From NCBI RefSeq assembly GCF_951230165.1, contig NZ_CATNVB010000017.1:1-47713 (forward strand): a stretch of DNA of 47,713 nucleotides, read 5' to 3'. Shown piece after piece: positions 25,101 through 34,758 of the stretch. Positions within the stretch are counted from its first letter, which is position 1, and each line of letters opens with the position of its first letter. This DNA is from Lentilactobacillus sp. Marseille-Q4993. GTDB lineage: Bacteria > Bacillota > Bacilli > Lactobacillales > Lactobacillaceae. A model generated the notes under the pieces. That model made no database searches and had not been told where the DNA came from. It saw only the letters and a program-made list of their open reading frames with translations. The position numbers and the translations under genes were made by a program.

Positions 25101-25994
25101 TTATTTATCAGTCACAACATTCTTAGCGTTCTTTTGAACCTTCATATCGTGAATGCTGATGTAACCAAGCTTTTGAACCAGTCCGTTTTGAACATCATCA
25201 GATAGCATGTACTTAAAGAACTTATCAGCAGTCTTGTTGCTCTTGCCCTTTAATGTGTACATGTGCTCGTATGACCAGATCTTCCACTTATTATTTACAA
25301 CGTTGCTGTCTTCTGGTTTAACGTTATTGATTGAAACTGGTTGAAGTTTCTTGTTAATGTATGAAAAAGCAAGGTAACTAATTGTTCCTGGGGTGCTTGA
25401 AACAATCTTTTGAACCGTTCCGTTTGAGTCTTGTTCTTGCGACTTAACTGCTTTTGCCCCTTCAAGCACAGCTCCTTCAAACGTTGCTCTAGTTCCTGAA
25501 CCTTGAGCTCTGTTAACAACGGTGATCTTTTGATTAGCACCACCAACTTGCTTCCAGTTCTTATACTTACCAGTAAAGATTCCCTTCAATTGAGCCATTG
25601 AAAGATTCTTAACCCCGGCAGACTTGTTAACAACGGGGGCCATCCCAACTACAGCAACCTTGTGGTCAACTAACTTGCTAGCCTTTATTCCTGGTTGTTG
25701 TTCGGCAAAAATATCGGAGTTTCCAATTGTAACCGCTCCGGTAGCTACCTGACTAAGACCTGTTCCGGAACCACCACCCTGAACACTAACGTTAGTGCCT
25801 TTGTTTGCTGATTGAAAATCACTAGCAGCTTGTTCAACTAATGGTTGTAATGCAGTTGAACCAACGGCGGTTACCTTGGGTTGATTTTGACTATTATCTG
25901 TTTTTTTAGCGGCGTTACTATTACCACATCCCGCTAATAGAAGTCCTAAACCTGCAACTAAGATTGGTGCTGAAACAAGGGAACTCTTTTTCAT
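25101..25994 (-). CDS. pstS: Phosphate-binding lipoprotein PstS
   Basis: A 297-residue phosphate receptor. The signal peptide ends with lipobox LAGC (Cys23). Phosphate-contact regions are visible: VTAVGSTALQPLVEQAA, VQGGGSGTGLSQV, NRAQGSGTRATFE and the PGTISYLAFSY segment. ATG 25994 is preceded by AGGAGG and begins the signal peptide; the longer frame runs into the promoter. First gene of pstSCABB-phoU, with a Pho box upstream. Confidence 0.95.
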   Translation of the reverse strand: MKKSSLVSAPILVAGLGLLLAGCGNSNAAKKTDNSQNQPKVTAVGSTALQPLVEQAASDFQSANKGTNVSVQGGGSGTGLSQVATGAVTIGNSDIFAEQQPGIKASKLVDHKVAVVGMAPVVNKSAGVKNLSMAQLKGIFTGKYKNWKQVGGANQKITVVNRAQGSGTRATFEGAVLEGAKAVKSQEQDSNGTVQKIVSSTPGTISYLAFSYINKKLQPVSINNVKPEDSNVVNNKWKIWSYEHMYTLKGKSNKTADKFFKYMLSDDVQNGLVQKLGYISIHDMKVQKNAKNVVTDK

Positions 25995-26052
25995 GATTAA
26001 TTTCCTCCTAAATGTTAAGTCCCAAAAACTTTTTCTTGTTTGGTACATTTTC

Positions 26053-26106
26053 AATATATCAAGCAAATGTAAATATCATGTTTTGGTTATGTAAAGGTAT
26101 CGTAAA
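26053..26106 (-). promoter_or_regulatory. Pho box and promoter of the pst operon
   Basis: On the minus strand, four hexamers at an exact 11-bp period: TTTACG (26101-26106), TTTACA (26090-26095), AAAACA (26079-26084) and TTTACA (26068-26073). This is the TTWACA-N5 direct repeat bound by Bacillus PhoP. A TATATT -10 box lies at 26053-26058 with no good -35, as expected for an activator-dependent promoter. Confidence 0.75.
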
Positions 26107-26175
26107 TTCCACCAAAACCACTTTATTTTGTGGGATAACTACTATTGAACAGAATTCATTCTCGGAGGTGTCCCC

Positions 26176-26877
26176 ATGGCAACGACTGTTTTACTAATAA
26201 GTAAAAACGAAAATTTACATCATCAAATTGAAAGTAAGCTAAACGGTTTTCATGTGTTTGTAAATCGAAATGAAAGCTTTGATCTTAACCAATTAACCAA
26301 TAGTTTTGGAATTCTTTGGGATATTGCTTCGGTTCCCCTACCACCACAACGGGTTATAATTTCCTTAATTAGAACCAAGACGCCTGGCCCAATTCTACTA
26401 TTAGCCAATGAGCATTCTTTAGCACCTCAACCGGTCTTATCCAAAAAAGTCTTTTTAACCTACCATTTTGATGACTTAATTGCTAAGGACGACCCAAGCG
26501 AAATCTGTTTTCGATTAATTCAAAACATCTGGGCCTACCAACGAACAGAACAAATCAGTTCCAACCCCCACCATGACAAATCATTGACCACCCGACATAT
26601 CAGAATCGATCTTGACACATTTGAAGTCACCGCATTTGATAAGCAGGTCAAACTAAGCCCGATTGAATATAAACTTCTTTTATTCTTCATTAGTAACGCT
26701 GATGTTGTTCTGACTAGAATCCAAATCGCTGCTCACGTTTGGGAAAATACGAGTAGTGCAACCCTTAGAATTATTGATACTCACATCAGCAAGCTACGAA
26801 AAAAGATCGAGTTGGATCAAAAACACCCCCAAATTATTAAAACCGTACGGAGTTTTGGTTATATGTTTTCCGATTAG
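26176..26877 (+). CDS. OmpR/PhoB-type response regulator with degenerate receiver
   Basis: A 233-residue protein. The C-terminal winged helix (about 135-233) is intact: IELSP-like VKLSPIEYKLLLFFISN, VLTRIQIAAHVWEN and IIDTHISKLRKKIE through TVRSFGYMF. The N-terminal receiver is divergent: the usual acidic pair near residues 8-10 is replaced by SKN, although Asp49 in ILWDI sits where the phosphoacceptor should be. No histidine kinase gene adjoins it. It is divergent from pstS, across a spacer carrying the Pho box, so it is the likely pst activator, perhaps working without classic phosphorylation. Confidence 0.85.
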   Translation: MATTVLLISKNENLHHQIESKLNGFHVFVNRNESFDLNQLTNSFGILWDIASVPLPPQRVIISLIRTKTPGPILLLANEHSLAPQPVLSKKVFLTYHFDDLIAKDDPSEICFRLIQNIWAYQRTEQISSNPHHDKSLTTRHIRIDLDTFEVTAFDKQVKLSPIEYKLLLFFISNADVVLTRIQIAAHVWENTSSATLRIIDTHISKLRKKIELDQKHPQIIKTVRSFGYMFSD

Positions 26878-26941
26878 TTCAAAAACATGTAAAATGATTA
26901 AGTAAGCAAATTACTTAATTAACCTGTGACTGGAGAGAATC

Positions 26942-27583
26942 ATGAAACAGTTATACTTAGTGCGCCATGGCCAAACGATTTTAAATCATTTTCAAAAAAT
27001 GCAGGGATGGGTCGATTCCCCGCTCACAGAAAAGGGTGAATCCCAGGCGACTCAGACTGGGAAACGACTCAAAGACATTCATTTCGATTTAATTGGGAGT
27101 TCAGATTTAGGAAGAGCGATTGCAACCCGAGACCTAATTGCGGCTCAGAATAATGACGCCCCAGCAGATTTACAAACCTTCAAGGATTTTCGCGAAGTCT
27201 ACTTCGGTGTGTTTGAAGGAGAAGACAGCGTCAAAACGTGGAACATGATTGGTGGTCCAATTGGTAGTCGGGATCAGAATGTTCTGATAAAGAAATATGG
27301 TTTCTTGAAGGTCCGGGATTTCATGCACGATACCGATCCATTTAAAGAAGCAGAAAGCGGCGAGCAGTTAAAAGACCGAATTGATTCTGCAATCAGCACG
27401 ATTCAAGAATTACTAAAAGACAACGAAAAGGCACTTATTGTTTCACATGGAACATTCATTAGAAACGTTGCTGCTATGTACTCTGATGGCTCATCATTCA
27501 TCGAACAACCAGATAACGGAAGTATCACAGTGTTAGATATTACTGACACCCCAGAATTGATCGAATATAACAAAACCAATTAA
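26942..27583 (+). CDS. Histidine phosphatase family protein (phosphoglycerate mutase-like)
   Basis: A 213-residue cytoplasmic enzyme. LVRHGQT at residues 6-12 holds the phospho-accepting His9; SSDLGRAIATRDLI and FREVYFGVFEGED follow, and the second histidine is in LIVSHGTFIRN. The family covers cofactor-dependent mutases and broad phosphatases; the length and lack of a mutase-specific insert favour a phosphatase. Substrate unknown. GGAGAGAATC precedes the ATG. It follows the regulator by 64 bases. Confidence 0.88.
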   Translation: MKQLYLVRHGQTILNHFQKMQGWVDSPLTEKGESQATQTGKRLKDIHFDLIGSSDLGRAIATRDLIAAQNNDAPADLQTFKDFREVYFGVFEGEDSVKTWNMIGGPIGSRDQNVLIKKYGFLKVRDFMHDTDPFKEAESGEQLKDRIDSAISTIQELLKDNEKALIVSHGTFIRNVAAMYSDGSSFIEQPDNGSITVLDITDTPELIEYNKTN

Positions 27584-27593
27584 TTAACAACCA

Positions 27594-27632
27594 AAAAGGG
27601 ACTATCATCCACCATGGAAGATAGTCCCTTTT
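27594..27632. terminator. Bidirectional terminator
   Basis: AAAAGGGACTATC (27594-27606) pairs exactly with GATAGTCCCTTTT (27620-27632), between two convergent genes. Confidence 0.9.
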
Positions 27633-27636
27633 GCAT

Positions 27637-28257
27637 CTATTTACTTAAAAAACTTTGGTTAAAATCCGCCGGTCGCTTTAAGTACTCCTTACCAAAGTTA
27701 TCGATCAACCCGTGAAACTCCTGTGCATCTTCAAAAGTGAACCATTTAGGAAGTGACACGTTGTTCCACAGTTCCTGGTAAGTTTTGGCATCCATCCAAT
27801 TAAGAGCGCTGAAAAGTCGTCTAGTGTAGCTGTCAGCAATAAACACCGGTTTATCAAAGATATATACTTGAAGTACGTCTGCTGTTTCTGGACCAACTCC
27901 TTGAAGTTTTAGAAGTTGATCTCTTAGACCCGTTCCGTAATACTTCTTCATGGTATCGTATTCCCACTCAAACTGGTTAAACCAACTAAATACGGATTTA
28001 ATTGCCCTTGCCTTATTTCGATAAAACCCGCTTGGTTTAACTAACTTGATCAGCCGTTCATTTTCTAAACTGAGAATGCTGTTAGGGTCAAGGCTGGTTT
28101 CATCCCTTAGAGCTGTCAAAGCAGCATCCGCATTCCGCCAATTAGTATTCTGAACCAAGATTGCTCCTAGAACAATCTCAGGCTTACTGTCGGCAGGCCA
28201 CCAGCCAGATGGTCCCATATTGGTTTTAAGTTGGTTGTAAAGCCATGTAATGTCCAT
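27637..28257 (-). CDS. Endonuclease III-like HhH-GPD DNA glycosylase
   Basis: A 206-residue base-excision-repair glycosylase fold. N-terminal WWPADSKPEIVLGAILVQNTNW and the helix-hairpin-helix LQGVGPETADVLQVYIFDKPVFIADSYTRRL are visible, with the catalytic Asp in ADSYTRR. The lysine found in bifunctional EndoIII (GVGRKTA) is Glu here, and there is no C-terminal four-cysteine iron-sulfur motif. It therefore resembles monofunctional MagIII-like alkyl-base glycosylases rather than Nth. Which damaged base it removes is not evident. Confidence 0.82.
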   Translation of the reverse strand: MDITWLYNQLKTNMGPSGWWPADSKPEIVLGAILVQNTNWRNADAALTALRDETSLDPNSILSLENERLIKLVKPSGFYRNKARAIKSVFSWFNQFEWEYDTMKKYYGTGLRDQLLKLQGVGPETADVLQVYIFDKPVFIADSYTRRLFSALNWMDAKTYQELWNNVSLPKWFTFEDAQEFHGLIDNFGKEYLKRPADFNQSFLSK

Positions 28258-28314
28258 TTTTTCACCTTCATTTGAGACTAATGGTATACTGACAATAATT
28301 GGGAGGAATTACTT

Positions 28315-28716
28315 ATGAATAAATCAGTCATAGTCAGTACATCTTTATTGTTTGGGTTAATTAGCGGATTCTCATTAACATCTACTAATAGTACACAGGC
28401 ATCCTCATGGCACAAGGGAACCCCGAAGTCTGTACGAGGTGCCTGGGCCAGAGGAACCCGAAACGGAGTTGCTATGTTAACTATAGATATAAATTCAAAG
28501 GGTCTTTATTTTGATTACGTGGATATCCCCGAAATGGCAATGAGACACCCGAAATATAAATTTGTTAAACACAATTACTACTTGATATACGGAAGGATGA
28601 CAAACCCCACCTATAAACCATTCTATGGAAAATATGCAATTTACCGCCATGGTCACACTGCAACAATTAAAGGATCAAATCTCAACGGTGCACTTCATTT
28701 CAAATTATTAAAGTAA
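28315..28716 (+). CDS. Small secreted protein of unknown function
   Basis: A 133-residue protein with a Sec signal peptide (MNKSVIVSTSLLFGLISGFS, cleavage likely near TQA-SS) and a mature part of about 100 residues rich in Tyr, Lys, His and Gly (YKFVKHNYYLIYGRMTNP). It is short and beta-rich in appearance, with no anchor motif. GGGAGGAATTACTT precedes the ATG, and TATACT lies near 28285-28290. I do not recognise a family; similar small secreted proteins are common in lactobacilli. Confidence 0.72.
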   Translation: MNKSVIVSTSLLFGLISGFSLTSTNSTQASSWHKGTPKSVRGAWARGTRNGVAMLTIDINSKGLYFDYVDIPEMAMRHPKYKFVKHNYYLIYGRMTNPTYKPFYGKYAIYRHGHTATIKGSNLNGALHFKLLK

Positions 28717-28810
28717 CAGAGTTAAAATAATATAAGCAGTTTTTACTTATTGTCTATCGACAGTTACATTATCACTCTGGTAACACCTAAATACTAAAGG
28801 AGACTAATTT

Positions 28811-29098
28811 ATGAAAATCATTAACGTTGAACTATCCGTAATTCCCGGAAAGCAAAGTGAATACGAGGCTTTTATTGCCGAACTAGTTGCCGGATCAAGT
28901 AACGAAGATGGTAACATCAGCTACCACCATTACAAAGACGTTGACTCGGAAACCGAATATGAGATTATCGAGCACTGGAAAGATGCCGATGCAGTTGAAT
29001 CCCATAATAACACCCCTCACTTTCAAAAATTTCTTGCAGGAATTGGGGATTTTCTATCAAAGGATCCGGTAATTATTCGAATGGATTACAACGAATAG
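28811..29098 (+). CDS. Antibiotic biosynthesis monooxygenase (ABM) domain protein
   Basis: A 95-residue ferredoxin-like protein, the usual ABM size. VIPGKQSEYEAFIAELVAGSSNEDGNISYHHY, then YEIIEHWKDADAVESHNNTPHFQKF, follow the family pattern, including the conserved Glu-x-Trp and the Asn/His-x-x-x-Phe region. Members act as small quinol or heme-type monooxygenases, usually dimers; substrate unknown. AAAGGAGA precedes the ATG. Ends at a terminator 20 bases on. Confidence 0.85.
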   Translation: MKIINVELSVIPGKQSEYEAFIAELVAGSSNEDGNISYHHYKDVDSETEYEIIEHWKDADAVESHNNTPHFQKFLAGIGDFLSKDPVIIRMDYNE

Positions 29099-29116
29099 CT
29101 TATCAAGCTTCATACT

Positions 29117-29140
29117 AAAAGCCCATCTCAGGGCTTTTTT
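29117..29140 (+). terminator. Terminator of the ABM gene
   Basis: AAAGCCC (29118-29124) and GGGCTTT (29131-29137), followed by T residues. Confidence 0.8.
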
Positions 29141-29152
29141 ATTTTGAAATAT

Positions 29153-29176
29153 AAAAAAACCACGATTATCATCGTA
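29153..29176 (-). terminator. Terminator of lepB
   Basis: A CCACGAT/ATCGTAG-type stem (29162-29166 with 29171-29175), then six T residues on the minus strand. Confidence 0.6.
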
Positions 29177-29186
29177 GCTTCTAAAA

Positions 29187-29804
29187 CTATTCAAATCCTA
29201 AGCTATTAACGTTATGTCTCTTCGTTTTATCAGTTGACCAGAAGAAGGTGTTGGCAACTCCCAAAATCTTCTTCTTAGGAACAAATCCCCAGTATCGACC
29301 ATCATTTGAAACGCTTCGGTGATCACCAAGAACAAAGTACTGTCCCTTTGGCACCTTAGTGGCACCATTATCTTCATTCCAACTCTTAGAAAGTGATTTC
29401 AAGTTCCAGTTACCAGTTCCAACTGTTCGTTGGTAGTTACTAATAAAGTTCTGATCAATTTTCTTCCCATTAACGTAAATATTGCCATCTTGACTTGAAA
29501 CGGTGTCACCAGGCAGGCCAATTACCCGCTTGACGTAATCAGTATTTGGTTTGCTTGCCTCAGGATCCTCACCATAAGCATCAAACACGATTACGCTAAG
29601 GTGTTTAATTTTGGCATTGCGCCAAACTAACATTCTTTCGTTGTTAACTAGGTTTGGCTCCATTGAAGGACCATCGACTCTCGCTGGCGTTACGATAAAC
29701 TGCTTAATTAGCAACGCCACAAGAATTCCAACAACGATTGGGATTACCCAACTAAGAACCGAACCGATTCCGCGACTGACGGAACTCTTTTCTTTTTTTG
29801 CCAT
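29187..29804 (-). CDS. lepB: Signal peptidase I
   Basis: A 205-residue membrane serine protease that removes Sec signal peptides. A basic N-terminus and one transmembrane helix (about 13-37) are followed by box B with Ser47 (VDGPSMEPNL) and box D with Lys92 (DYVKRVIGLPGD), the catalytic pair; GDHRSVSNDGRYWG is box E. Normal length for the Gram-positive type. It faces away from its plus-strand neighbours and is monocistronic. Confidence 0.95.
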   Translation of the reverse strand: MAKKEKSSVSRGIGSVLSWVIPIVVGILVALLIKQFIVTPARVDGPSMEPNLVNNERMLVWRNAKIKHLSVIVFDAYGEDPEASKPNTDYVKRVIGLPGDTVSSQDGNIYVNGKKIDQNFISNYQRTVGTGNWNLKSLSKSWNEDNGATKVPKGQYFVLGDHRSVSNDGRYWGFVPKKKILGVANTFFWSTDKTKRHNVNSLGFE

Positions 29805-29915
29805 ATATTTTCTACCCCTTTAAAGCACTGTGCCCTTGGTTTATAAACAAACACAGTCAACATGTATTGTAACACATTTTATAATAGCACAAGAAAAGCC
29901 AAAACCGGTTTTTAT

Positions 29916-29944
29916 TTGCCATGCCTGCAATTGCCCTGTATTAT
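29916..29944 (+). promoter_or_regulatory. Promoter of the MFS transporter
   Basis: TTGCCA (29916-29921) and TATTAT (29939-29944) with a 17-base spacer. Because the promoter lies inside the longest reading frame, the real start must be the downstream ATG at 29978. Confidence 0.75.
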
Positions 29945-29977
29945 ATGAAAGGCAGATTTTTTCTTAAGGGGATTACA

Positions 29978-31177
29978 ATGACAAATAATATATCATCTAA
30001 AACTCGAATATGGTTGATCCTGATTCTCGGAACAATCAGTGCCACTGGGCCACTATCAATTGATATGTACCTCCCAGCTCTTCCCGAAATGACAAAGGAC
30101 TTTGCATCCCCAGCCTCCCTAATTCAGCTTAGCCTTAGTTCATGTCTGATTGGATTAGCGCTTGGTCAAATCATCGTTGGCCCGCTTAGCGATAAGTTTG
30201 GTCGCAAAATCCCCCTCATCACTGGGTTTACAATTTTTGCAATCGTTTCACTTATCTTATCCTTTTCAAACTCCGTCAGCGTCCTAATTATTTTGAGATT
30301 CATTCAGGGCCTTGCGGGGGCAACCGGCCAAGTCTTATCTAAAGCAATTGCCCGCGATCTTTTCTCCGGACCACTACTAACTACATTTTATTCAATGTTA
30401 TCAGCGGTTAACGGAATCTTTCCGGTAGTTTCACCCGTAATTGGTGGAATAATCATCAAGTTCTTCAAGTGGCAGGTTATCTTCATTATTTTGGCCGCCA
30501 TTGGTTTCCTTATCGTTCTTGCGGTTCTCTGCGGAATCAAAGAAACCCTCCCACCCGATAAACGGGTTAACGAAGGAGTCATCGAGACATTCGCTTCGAT
30601 GGGCCAACTACTAACAAACTGGCCATTTATGAAACTCCTATTATCGGCGGGGCTAGTAACTGGCGGCCTGTTCTGTTATATTTCAGCTTCATCATTTGTT
30701 TTCCAGCAATTATTTCACATGTCCGTTCAAAACTTCAGTTTCCTATACGCAGTTAATGGAACCGGAATTGCGATTGGTTCAGTTATCCCAGGTTTCCTTG
30801 CATCTAGGACCAGCCTTCAAAAGCAGACCAAAGTCGTCCTTGGAACCACCGTTGCTAGTGCAACCCTACTGGTCATCAGTGCCCTTGCTTTCCACAACCT
30901 TGCCGTTGTAATTGCTCTTGTGCTCCTGATTGTAACTCAATTCGGAATGTTATTTACCCTAACTACTTCCATCGTTATGAATCTAAGTACTAACAACAGT
31001 GGTAGTATTTCGGCCCTTTTTGGTCTTTCTCAAAACGGAATTGGGGGAATTATGTCGCCAGTAATGGGAATGTTCGGTACTATGACCTACATGCCAATGG
31101 CTGTGGGAATATTCGGCTGTTTAGGATTAAGCTTTCTATTATTTAACTCAGCTGAAAAGAAAATCAGTAACAATTAG
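29978..31177 (+). CDS. MFS drug efflux transporter, Bcr/CflA family
   Basis: A 399-residue 12-helix proton-driven exporter. SATGPLSIDMYLPALPEMTKDF in helix 1 is the Bcr/CflA signature, followed by the MFS motif A loop GPLSDKFGRKIPLI and the RFIQGLAGATGQVLSKAIARDLF region. The family exports chloramphenicol, bicyclomycin and sulfonamides, among others; the substrate here is unknown. ATG 29978 has AAGGGGA upstream and lies after the promoter. Single gene bounded by a strong terminator. Confidence 0.9.
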   Translation: MTNNISSKTRIWLILILGTISATGPLSIDMYLPALPEMTKDFASPASLIQLSLSSCLIGLALGQIIVGPLSDKFGRKIPLITGFTIFAIVSLILSFSNSVSVLIILRFIQGLAGATGQVLSKAIARDLFSGPLLTTFYSMLSAVNGIFPVVSPVIGGIIIKFFKWQVIFIILAAIGFLIVLAVLCGIKETLPPDKRVNEGVIETFASMGQLLTNWPFMKLLLSAGLVTGGLFCYISASSFVFQQLFHMSVQNFSFLYAVNGTGIAIGSVIPGFLASRTSLQKQTKVVLGTTVASATLLVISALAFHNLAVVIALVLLIVTQFGMLFTLTTSIVMNLSTNNSGSISALFGLSQNGIGGIMSPVMGMFGTMTYMPMAVGIFGCLGLSFLLFNSAEKKISNN

Positions 31178-31184
31178 CCTAAAC

Positions 31185-31230
31185 AAAAAACCAGGAAGAT
31201 ATCCATTAAGGAAATCTTCCTGGCTTTTTT
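31185..31230. terminator. Bidirectional terminator between the MFS gene and mnmG
   Basis: CCAGGAAGAT (31191-31200) pairs with ATCTTCCTGG (31214-31223), with A and T runs outside. Confidence 0.9.
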
Positions 31231-31234
31231 AGTT

Positions 31235-33175
31235 CTATGCTCCCTGAGCATCAACCTTAGCAATCTTACCCTGTTGGATGTAAACGCTCAAGATAGCGAT
31301 ATCCGCTGGGTTAACCCCACTAATCCTTGATGCTTGAGCTAGTGTAGCAGGTTGAATTTTAGCCAGTTTTTGGCGGGCCTCAGTTGCGATGCCGTCGATA
31401 ACGGAGTAGTCGATTCTATCAGGAATCTTCTTCTCTTCCATCCGCTTCATCCTAGCAACATTTGCCTCCGCCTTAGCAATATAGCCGGCGTACTTAGTTC
31501 TGATTTCAATTTGCTCGATTACTCGACGATTAAGGGGCTCATCTGGACCCTCAACAAAGTTCATCAAAGTTTCGTAGTCAACATATGGTCGTCTCAAGAA
31601 GACGGCAGCAATCACCCCGTCCTGAAGTGGCTTATCACCATGCTCCTGAACAAACTGATTGATGGCATCAGATGGCTTGATTCGAATATGGTTTAGTCGA
31701 TCAAGCTCTTCGTCAACCGCCTTCTTCTTAGCTAAGAAACTAGCGTAACGGTCATCTGAAATTAAGCCAATTTCATGACCCTTTTCAGTTAGCCGTAAAT
31801 CAGCATTGTCGTTTCTTAATAATAATCGATACTCTGCCCGGCTGGTTAATAACCGATATGGTTCCTTAGTTCCCTTGGTTACTAAATCATCAATCATTAC
31901 GCCGATATACGCTTCATTTCGTTTCAAAACGAAAGGTCCAAGGCCAAGCGCTCTGCGGCCAGCATTGATTCCGGCAACGATTCCCTGACCAGCTGCTTCT
32001 TCATAGCCAGAAGTTCCGTTAGTTTGACCAGCAGTATATAAGTTCTTAAGAACCTTAGTTTCCAAAGTTGGTTTCAATTGGTATGGTGCAACCACGTCAT
32101 ACTCAATTGCGTAACCAGGACGCATCATTTGAGCGTTCTCTAACCCAGCAATTGAATGAACGATGTCTTGTTGAACTTCCTCAGGCATTGAAGTTGATAG
32201 TCCTTGAACATACCATTCTTCAGTCTTACGACCTTCTGGTTCCAAGAATAGTTGGTGACGGCTCTTATCAGCAAACCGAACGATCTTATCCTCAATTGAA
32301 GGGCAGTAACGAGGACCAACTCCTTCAATCACCCCAGTGAACATTGGTGCCCGTTCGAGGTTTTCACGAATGATATCGTGAGTCTTTTCATTGGTGTATG
32401 TTAACCAGCAAGAAAGTTGATTCTTAACATCAATGTACTCGCTATCAGGGGTTTCGTAACTAAAGTGATTTGGCTTCTCATCACCGGGTTGTTCTTCCGT
32501 TTTTGAGTAGTCGATAGTCGTACCGTCAACTCGTGGTGGGGTTCCAGTCTTAAATCTCTCAAGGTCAAACCCAAGTTTTTCAAGGTTGGCAGTCAGCTTT
32601 TCAGCTGGTTGAGAGTTGTTAGGACCAGAAGCGTACATTAATTCACCAATGATGATTTTACCCCGAGCAGCAGTTCCGGCAGCAATAACCACTGCTTTGG
32701 CACTATACTCAGCTCCAGTATTGGTAATAACACCCTTACACTCGCCATCTTCAACAATCAAATCATCAACGATTCCCTGACGAAGAGTTAAGTTAGGTTC
32801 CTTTTCGATTGTGTGTTTCATTTCGGCATGATAAGCATGCTTGTCAGCTTGAGCTCTAAGGGCTTGAACTGCTGGTCCCTTACCGGTATTGAGCATTCTC
32901 ATTTGAACGTAGGTCTTATCAATATTGCGACCCATTTCACCACCAAGGGCGTCAACTTCCCGGACAACGATTCCCTTTGCGGGACCGCCAATTGATGGAT
33001 TACATGGCATAAAGGCAACCATATCTAAATTAATGGTCATCAAAAGAGTTTTGTTTCCCATTCTGGCCGCAGCAAGTGCCGCCTCACAACCAGCATGACC
33101 GGCACCAACAACGATTACGTCATAATCTTCTGCGTGATAGTCTTGCTTAACATCACTTACACGTAAGCTTTTCAA
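31235..33175 (-). CDS. mnmG: tRNA U34 carboxymethylaminomethyl-modification protein MnmG
   Basis: A 646-residue FAD protein which, with MnmE, places cmnm5 on the wobble uridine of tRNAs. The FAD-binding GAGHAG lies at residues 24-29 ([21 protein letters not shown]), [12 protein letters not shown] follows, and [15 protein letters not shown] is conserved. The start appears to be TTG 33175, nine bases after GGAGG; no ATG or GTG is suitably placed. Downstream of mnmE, separated by a parS-like palindrome. Confidence 0.95.
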   Translation of the reverse strand: MKSLRVSDVKQDYHAEDYDVIVVGAGHAGCEAALAAARMGNKTLLMTINLDMVAFMPCNPSIGGPAKGIVVREVDALGGEMGRNIDKTYVQMRMLNTGKGPAVQALRAQADKHAYHAEMKHTIEKEPNLTLRQGIVDDLIVEDGECKGVITNTGAEYSAKAVVIAAGTAARGKIIIGELMYASGPNNSQPAEKLTANLEKLGFDLERFKTGTPPRVDGTTIDYSKTEEQPGDEKPNHFSYETPDSEYIDVKNQLSCWLTYTNEKTHDIIRENLERAPMFTGVIEGVGPRYCPSIEDKIVRFADKSRHQLFLEPEGRKTEEWYVQGLSTSMPEEVQQDIVHSIAGLENAQMMRPGYAIEYDVVAPYQLKPTLETKVLKNLYTAGQTNGTSGYEEAAGQGIVAGINAGRRALGLGPFVLKRNEAYIGVMIDDLVTKGTKEPYRLLTSRAEYRLLLRNDNADLRLTEKGHEIGLISDDRYASFLAKKKAVDEELDRLNHIRIKPSDAINQFVQEHGDKPLQDGVIAAVFLRRPYVDYETLMNFVEGPDEPLNRRVIEQIEIRTKYAGYIAKAEANVARMKRMEEKKIPDRIDYSVIDGIATEARQKLAKIQPATLAQASRISGVNPADIAILSVYIQQGKIAKVDAQGA

Positions 33176-33192
33176 GGTTCTTTTCCTCCATA

Positions 33193-33208
33193 TGTTTCAC
33201 ATGAAACA
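33193..33208. promoter_or_regulatory. parS-like centromere site 1
   Basis: TGTTTCACATGAAACA, a perfect 8-bp inverted repeat differing at one base from the parS consensus TGTTTCACGTGAAACA. It lies between mnmE and mnmG, about 5 kb from oriC. The complementary sequence recurs at 44994-45009. Confidence 0.85.
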
Positions 33209-33215
33209 ACAATTT

Positions 33216-34610
33216 TTACTTTCCTAAACAGAACTGACTAAACAGTTGATCAATCAACTCATCTTGGTAACTATCACCAGTAATTTCACCCAGGAGATCC
33301 CAACAATGAGTCATATCAATTTGAACTAAATCAACCGGCATCCCATTATCCAAACCGTTAATAACATCCTCTAGTGATTGATTGGCTTGATTTAGTAATC
33401 CGATATGCCGAGCGTTTGTTACCATTACATTATTTTGACTATTACTGATTCCCTCTTCAAAGAACATTTTTGCAATTAGTTCCTCAAGCTCCTGCAATCC
33501 ATTTGCTTCAATTGCTGAGGTAGAGATGATGTTCTTCCCACCTGCTAACCGTTTAAGCTCTGATAGATCAATCTTTTGGGGCAGGTCAGTTTTATTTAAC
33601 ACAATGACTCGTTGCTTATCGTTAGTCTTATCAATTAACTCGTAGTCTTCATCAGTTAATGGCTCACTTGCGTTCAGTACCAACAACACTAAGTCAGCAC
33701 TGTCAATTGCCTTACGGGAACGATCAACCCCGATTTTTTCAACTTTATCTTCAGTATCCCGGATTCCAGCTGTATCAATCAGTTTAAGTGGTACACCGCG
33801 GACGTTAACGTACTCTTCAAGAACATCCCTAGTCGTTCCTGGAATATCGGTAACGATCGCTTTATCTTCATGAAGAAGATGATTTAATAAGCTTGACTTA
33901 CCAACATTTGGGCGGCCAATGATAGAAGTTGCTAGCCCATCCCGGAGGATTTTTCCCTGTTTGGCAGTCTTCAGTAACTGGTCAATTTGACCATGAACAT
34001 CATGAGCTTTTTCACGAAGCAGCTTACTAGTCATCGTTTCCACATCATCGTACTCAGGATAGTCGATGTTAACCTCAACCTGAGCCAACACATCGAGAAT
34101 ATCTTGGCGTAGGTTCTTGATTAGATGCGATAGATTCCCGTCAAGTTGGCTAATTGCCGCCTTCATTGATTGATCAGTTTTAGCTTCGATCAAATCCATT
34201 ACGGCTTCTGATTGAGACAGATCAATTCGGCCATTTAAAAATGCTCGTTTGGTAAACTCTCCCGGTTCAGCCATCCTGGCACCGTTACTTAGAACCGTCT
34301 GCAAAATCCGATTAGTGGCAACGATTCCCCCGTGACAGTTGATTTCAATGATGTCCTCGGTGGTGTAAGTTTTAGGAGCCTTCATCACCGACAACATCAC
34401 CTCATCGATTTCCTCATTAGTTTTAGGATCAATGATATGACCATAATTAATTGTATTACTGGCCACCTTATCCAGGTTTCTACCCCGATAAACCTTCTTC
34501 GCAATGTCAAAGGCTTCTTCGCCACTAATTCTTATAATTGAAATACCACCCTCTCCAGGTGGGGTTGAGATTGCTGCGATTGTATCAAATTCAGTTGTTG
34601 TTAGTACCAT
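33216..34610 (-). CDS. mnmE: tRNA modification GTPase MnmE
   Basis: A 464-residue protein: N-terminal folate-binding domain (about 1-120), helical domain, and a G domain with G1 GRPNVGKSS at 232-240, G3 DTAG at 279-282 and G4 NKTD near 341. The C-terminus CLGK supplies the catalytic cysteine motif (Cys461). Partner of MnmG. Preceded by its own promoter and a roughly 140-base leader containing a terminator-like hairpin. Confidence 0.95.
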   Translation of the reverse strand: MVLTTTEFDTIAAISTPPGEGGISIIRISGEEAFDIAKKVYRGRNLDKVASNTINYGHIIDPKTNEEIDEVMLSVMKAPKTYTTEDIIEINCHGGIVATNRILQTVLSNGARMAEPGEFTKRAFLNGRIDLSQSEAVMDLIEAKTDQSMKAAISQLDGNLSHLIKNLRQDILDVLAQVEVNIDYPEYDDVETMTSKLLREKAHDVHGQIDQLLKTAKQGKILRDGLATSIIGRPNVGKSSLLNHLLHEDKAIVTDIPGTTRDVLEEYVNVRGVPLKLIDTAGIRDTEDKVEKIGVDRSRKAIDSADLVLLVLNASEPLTDEDYELIDKTNDKQRVIVLNKTDLPQKIDLSELKRLAGGKNIISTSAIEANGLQELEELIAKMFFEEGISNSQNNVMVTNARHIGLLNQANQSLEDVINGLDNGMPVDLVQIDMTHCWDLLGEITGDSYQDELIDQLFSQFCLGK

Positions 34611-34650
34611 CTGATGTGCCTCCAGAAATTAGAAAATGCTTTTTAAGCAA

Positions 34651-34758
34651 CAAAAAAAGCGCTACTCCACACGCAAACAGACGTCACTAAACGCCTATAA
34701 GCACATGGATAAAGCACTTTGACTACTTTACCTAGTTAAGATAAGAATGATTACCACT
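34651..34758 (-). promoter_or_regulatory. mnmE leader with terminator-like hairpin
   Basis: Between the mnmE promoter and the start codon, 34701-34718 pairs over about 17 positions (several G-U) with 34658-34674 and is followed by seven U (34652-34658). It lies after the promoter, so it acts on mnmE transcripts as well as on read-through from jag. No T-box core is present. Confidence 0.55.
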
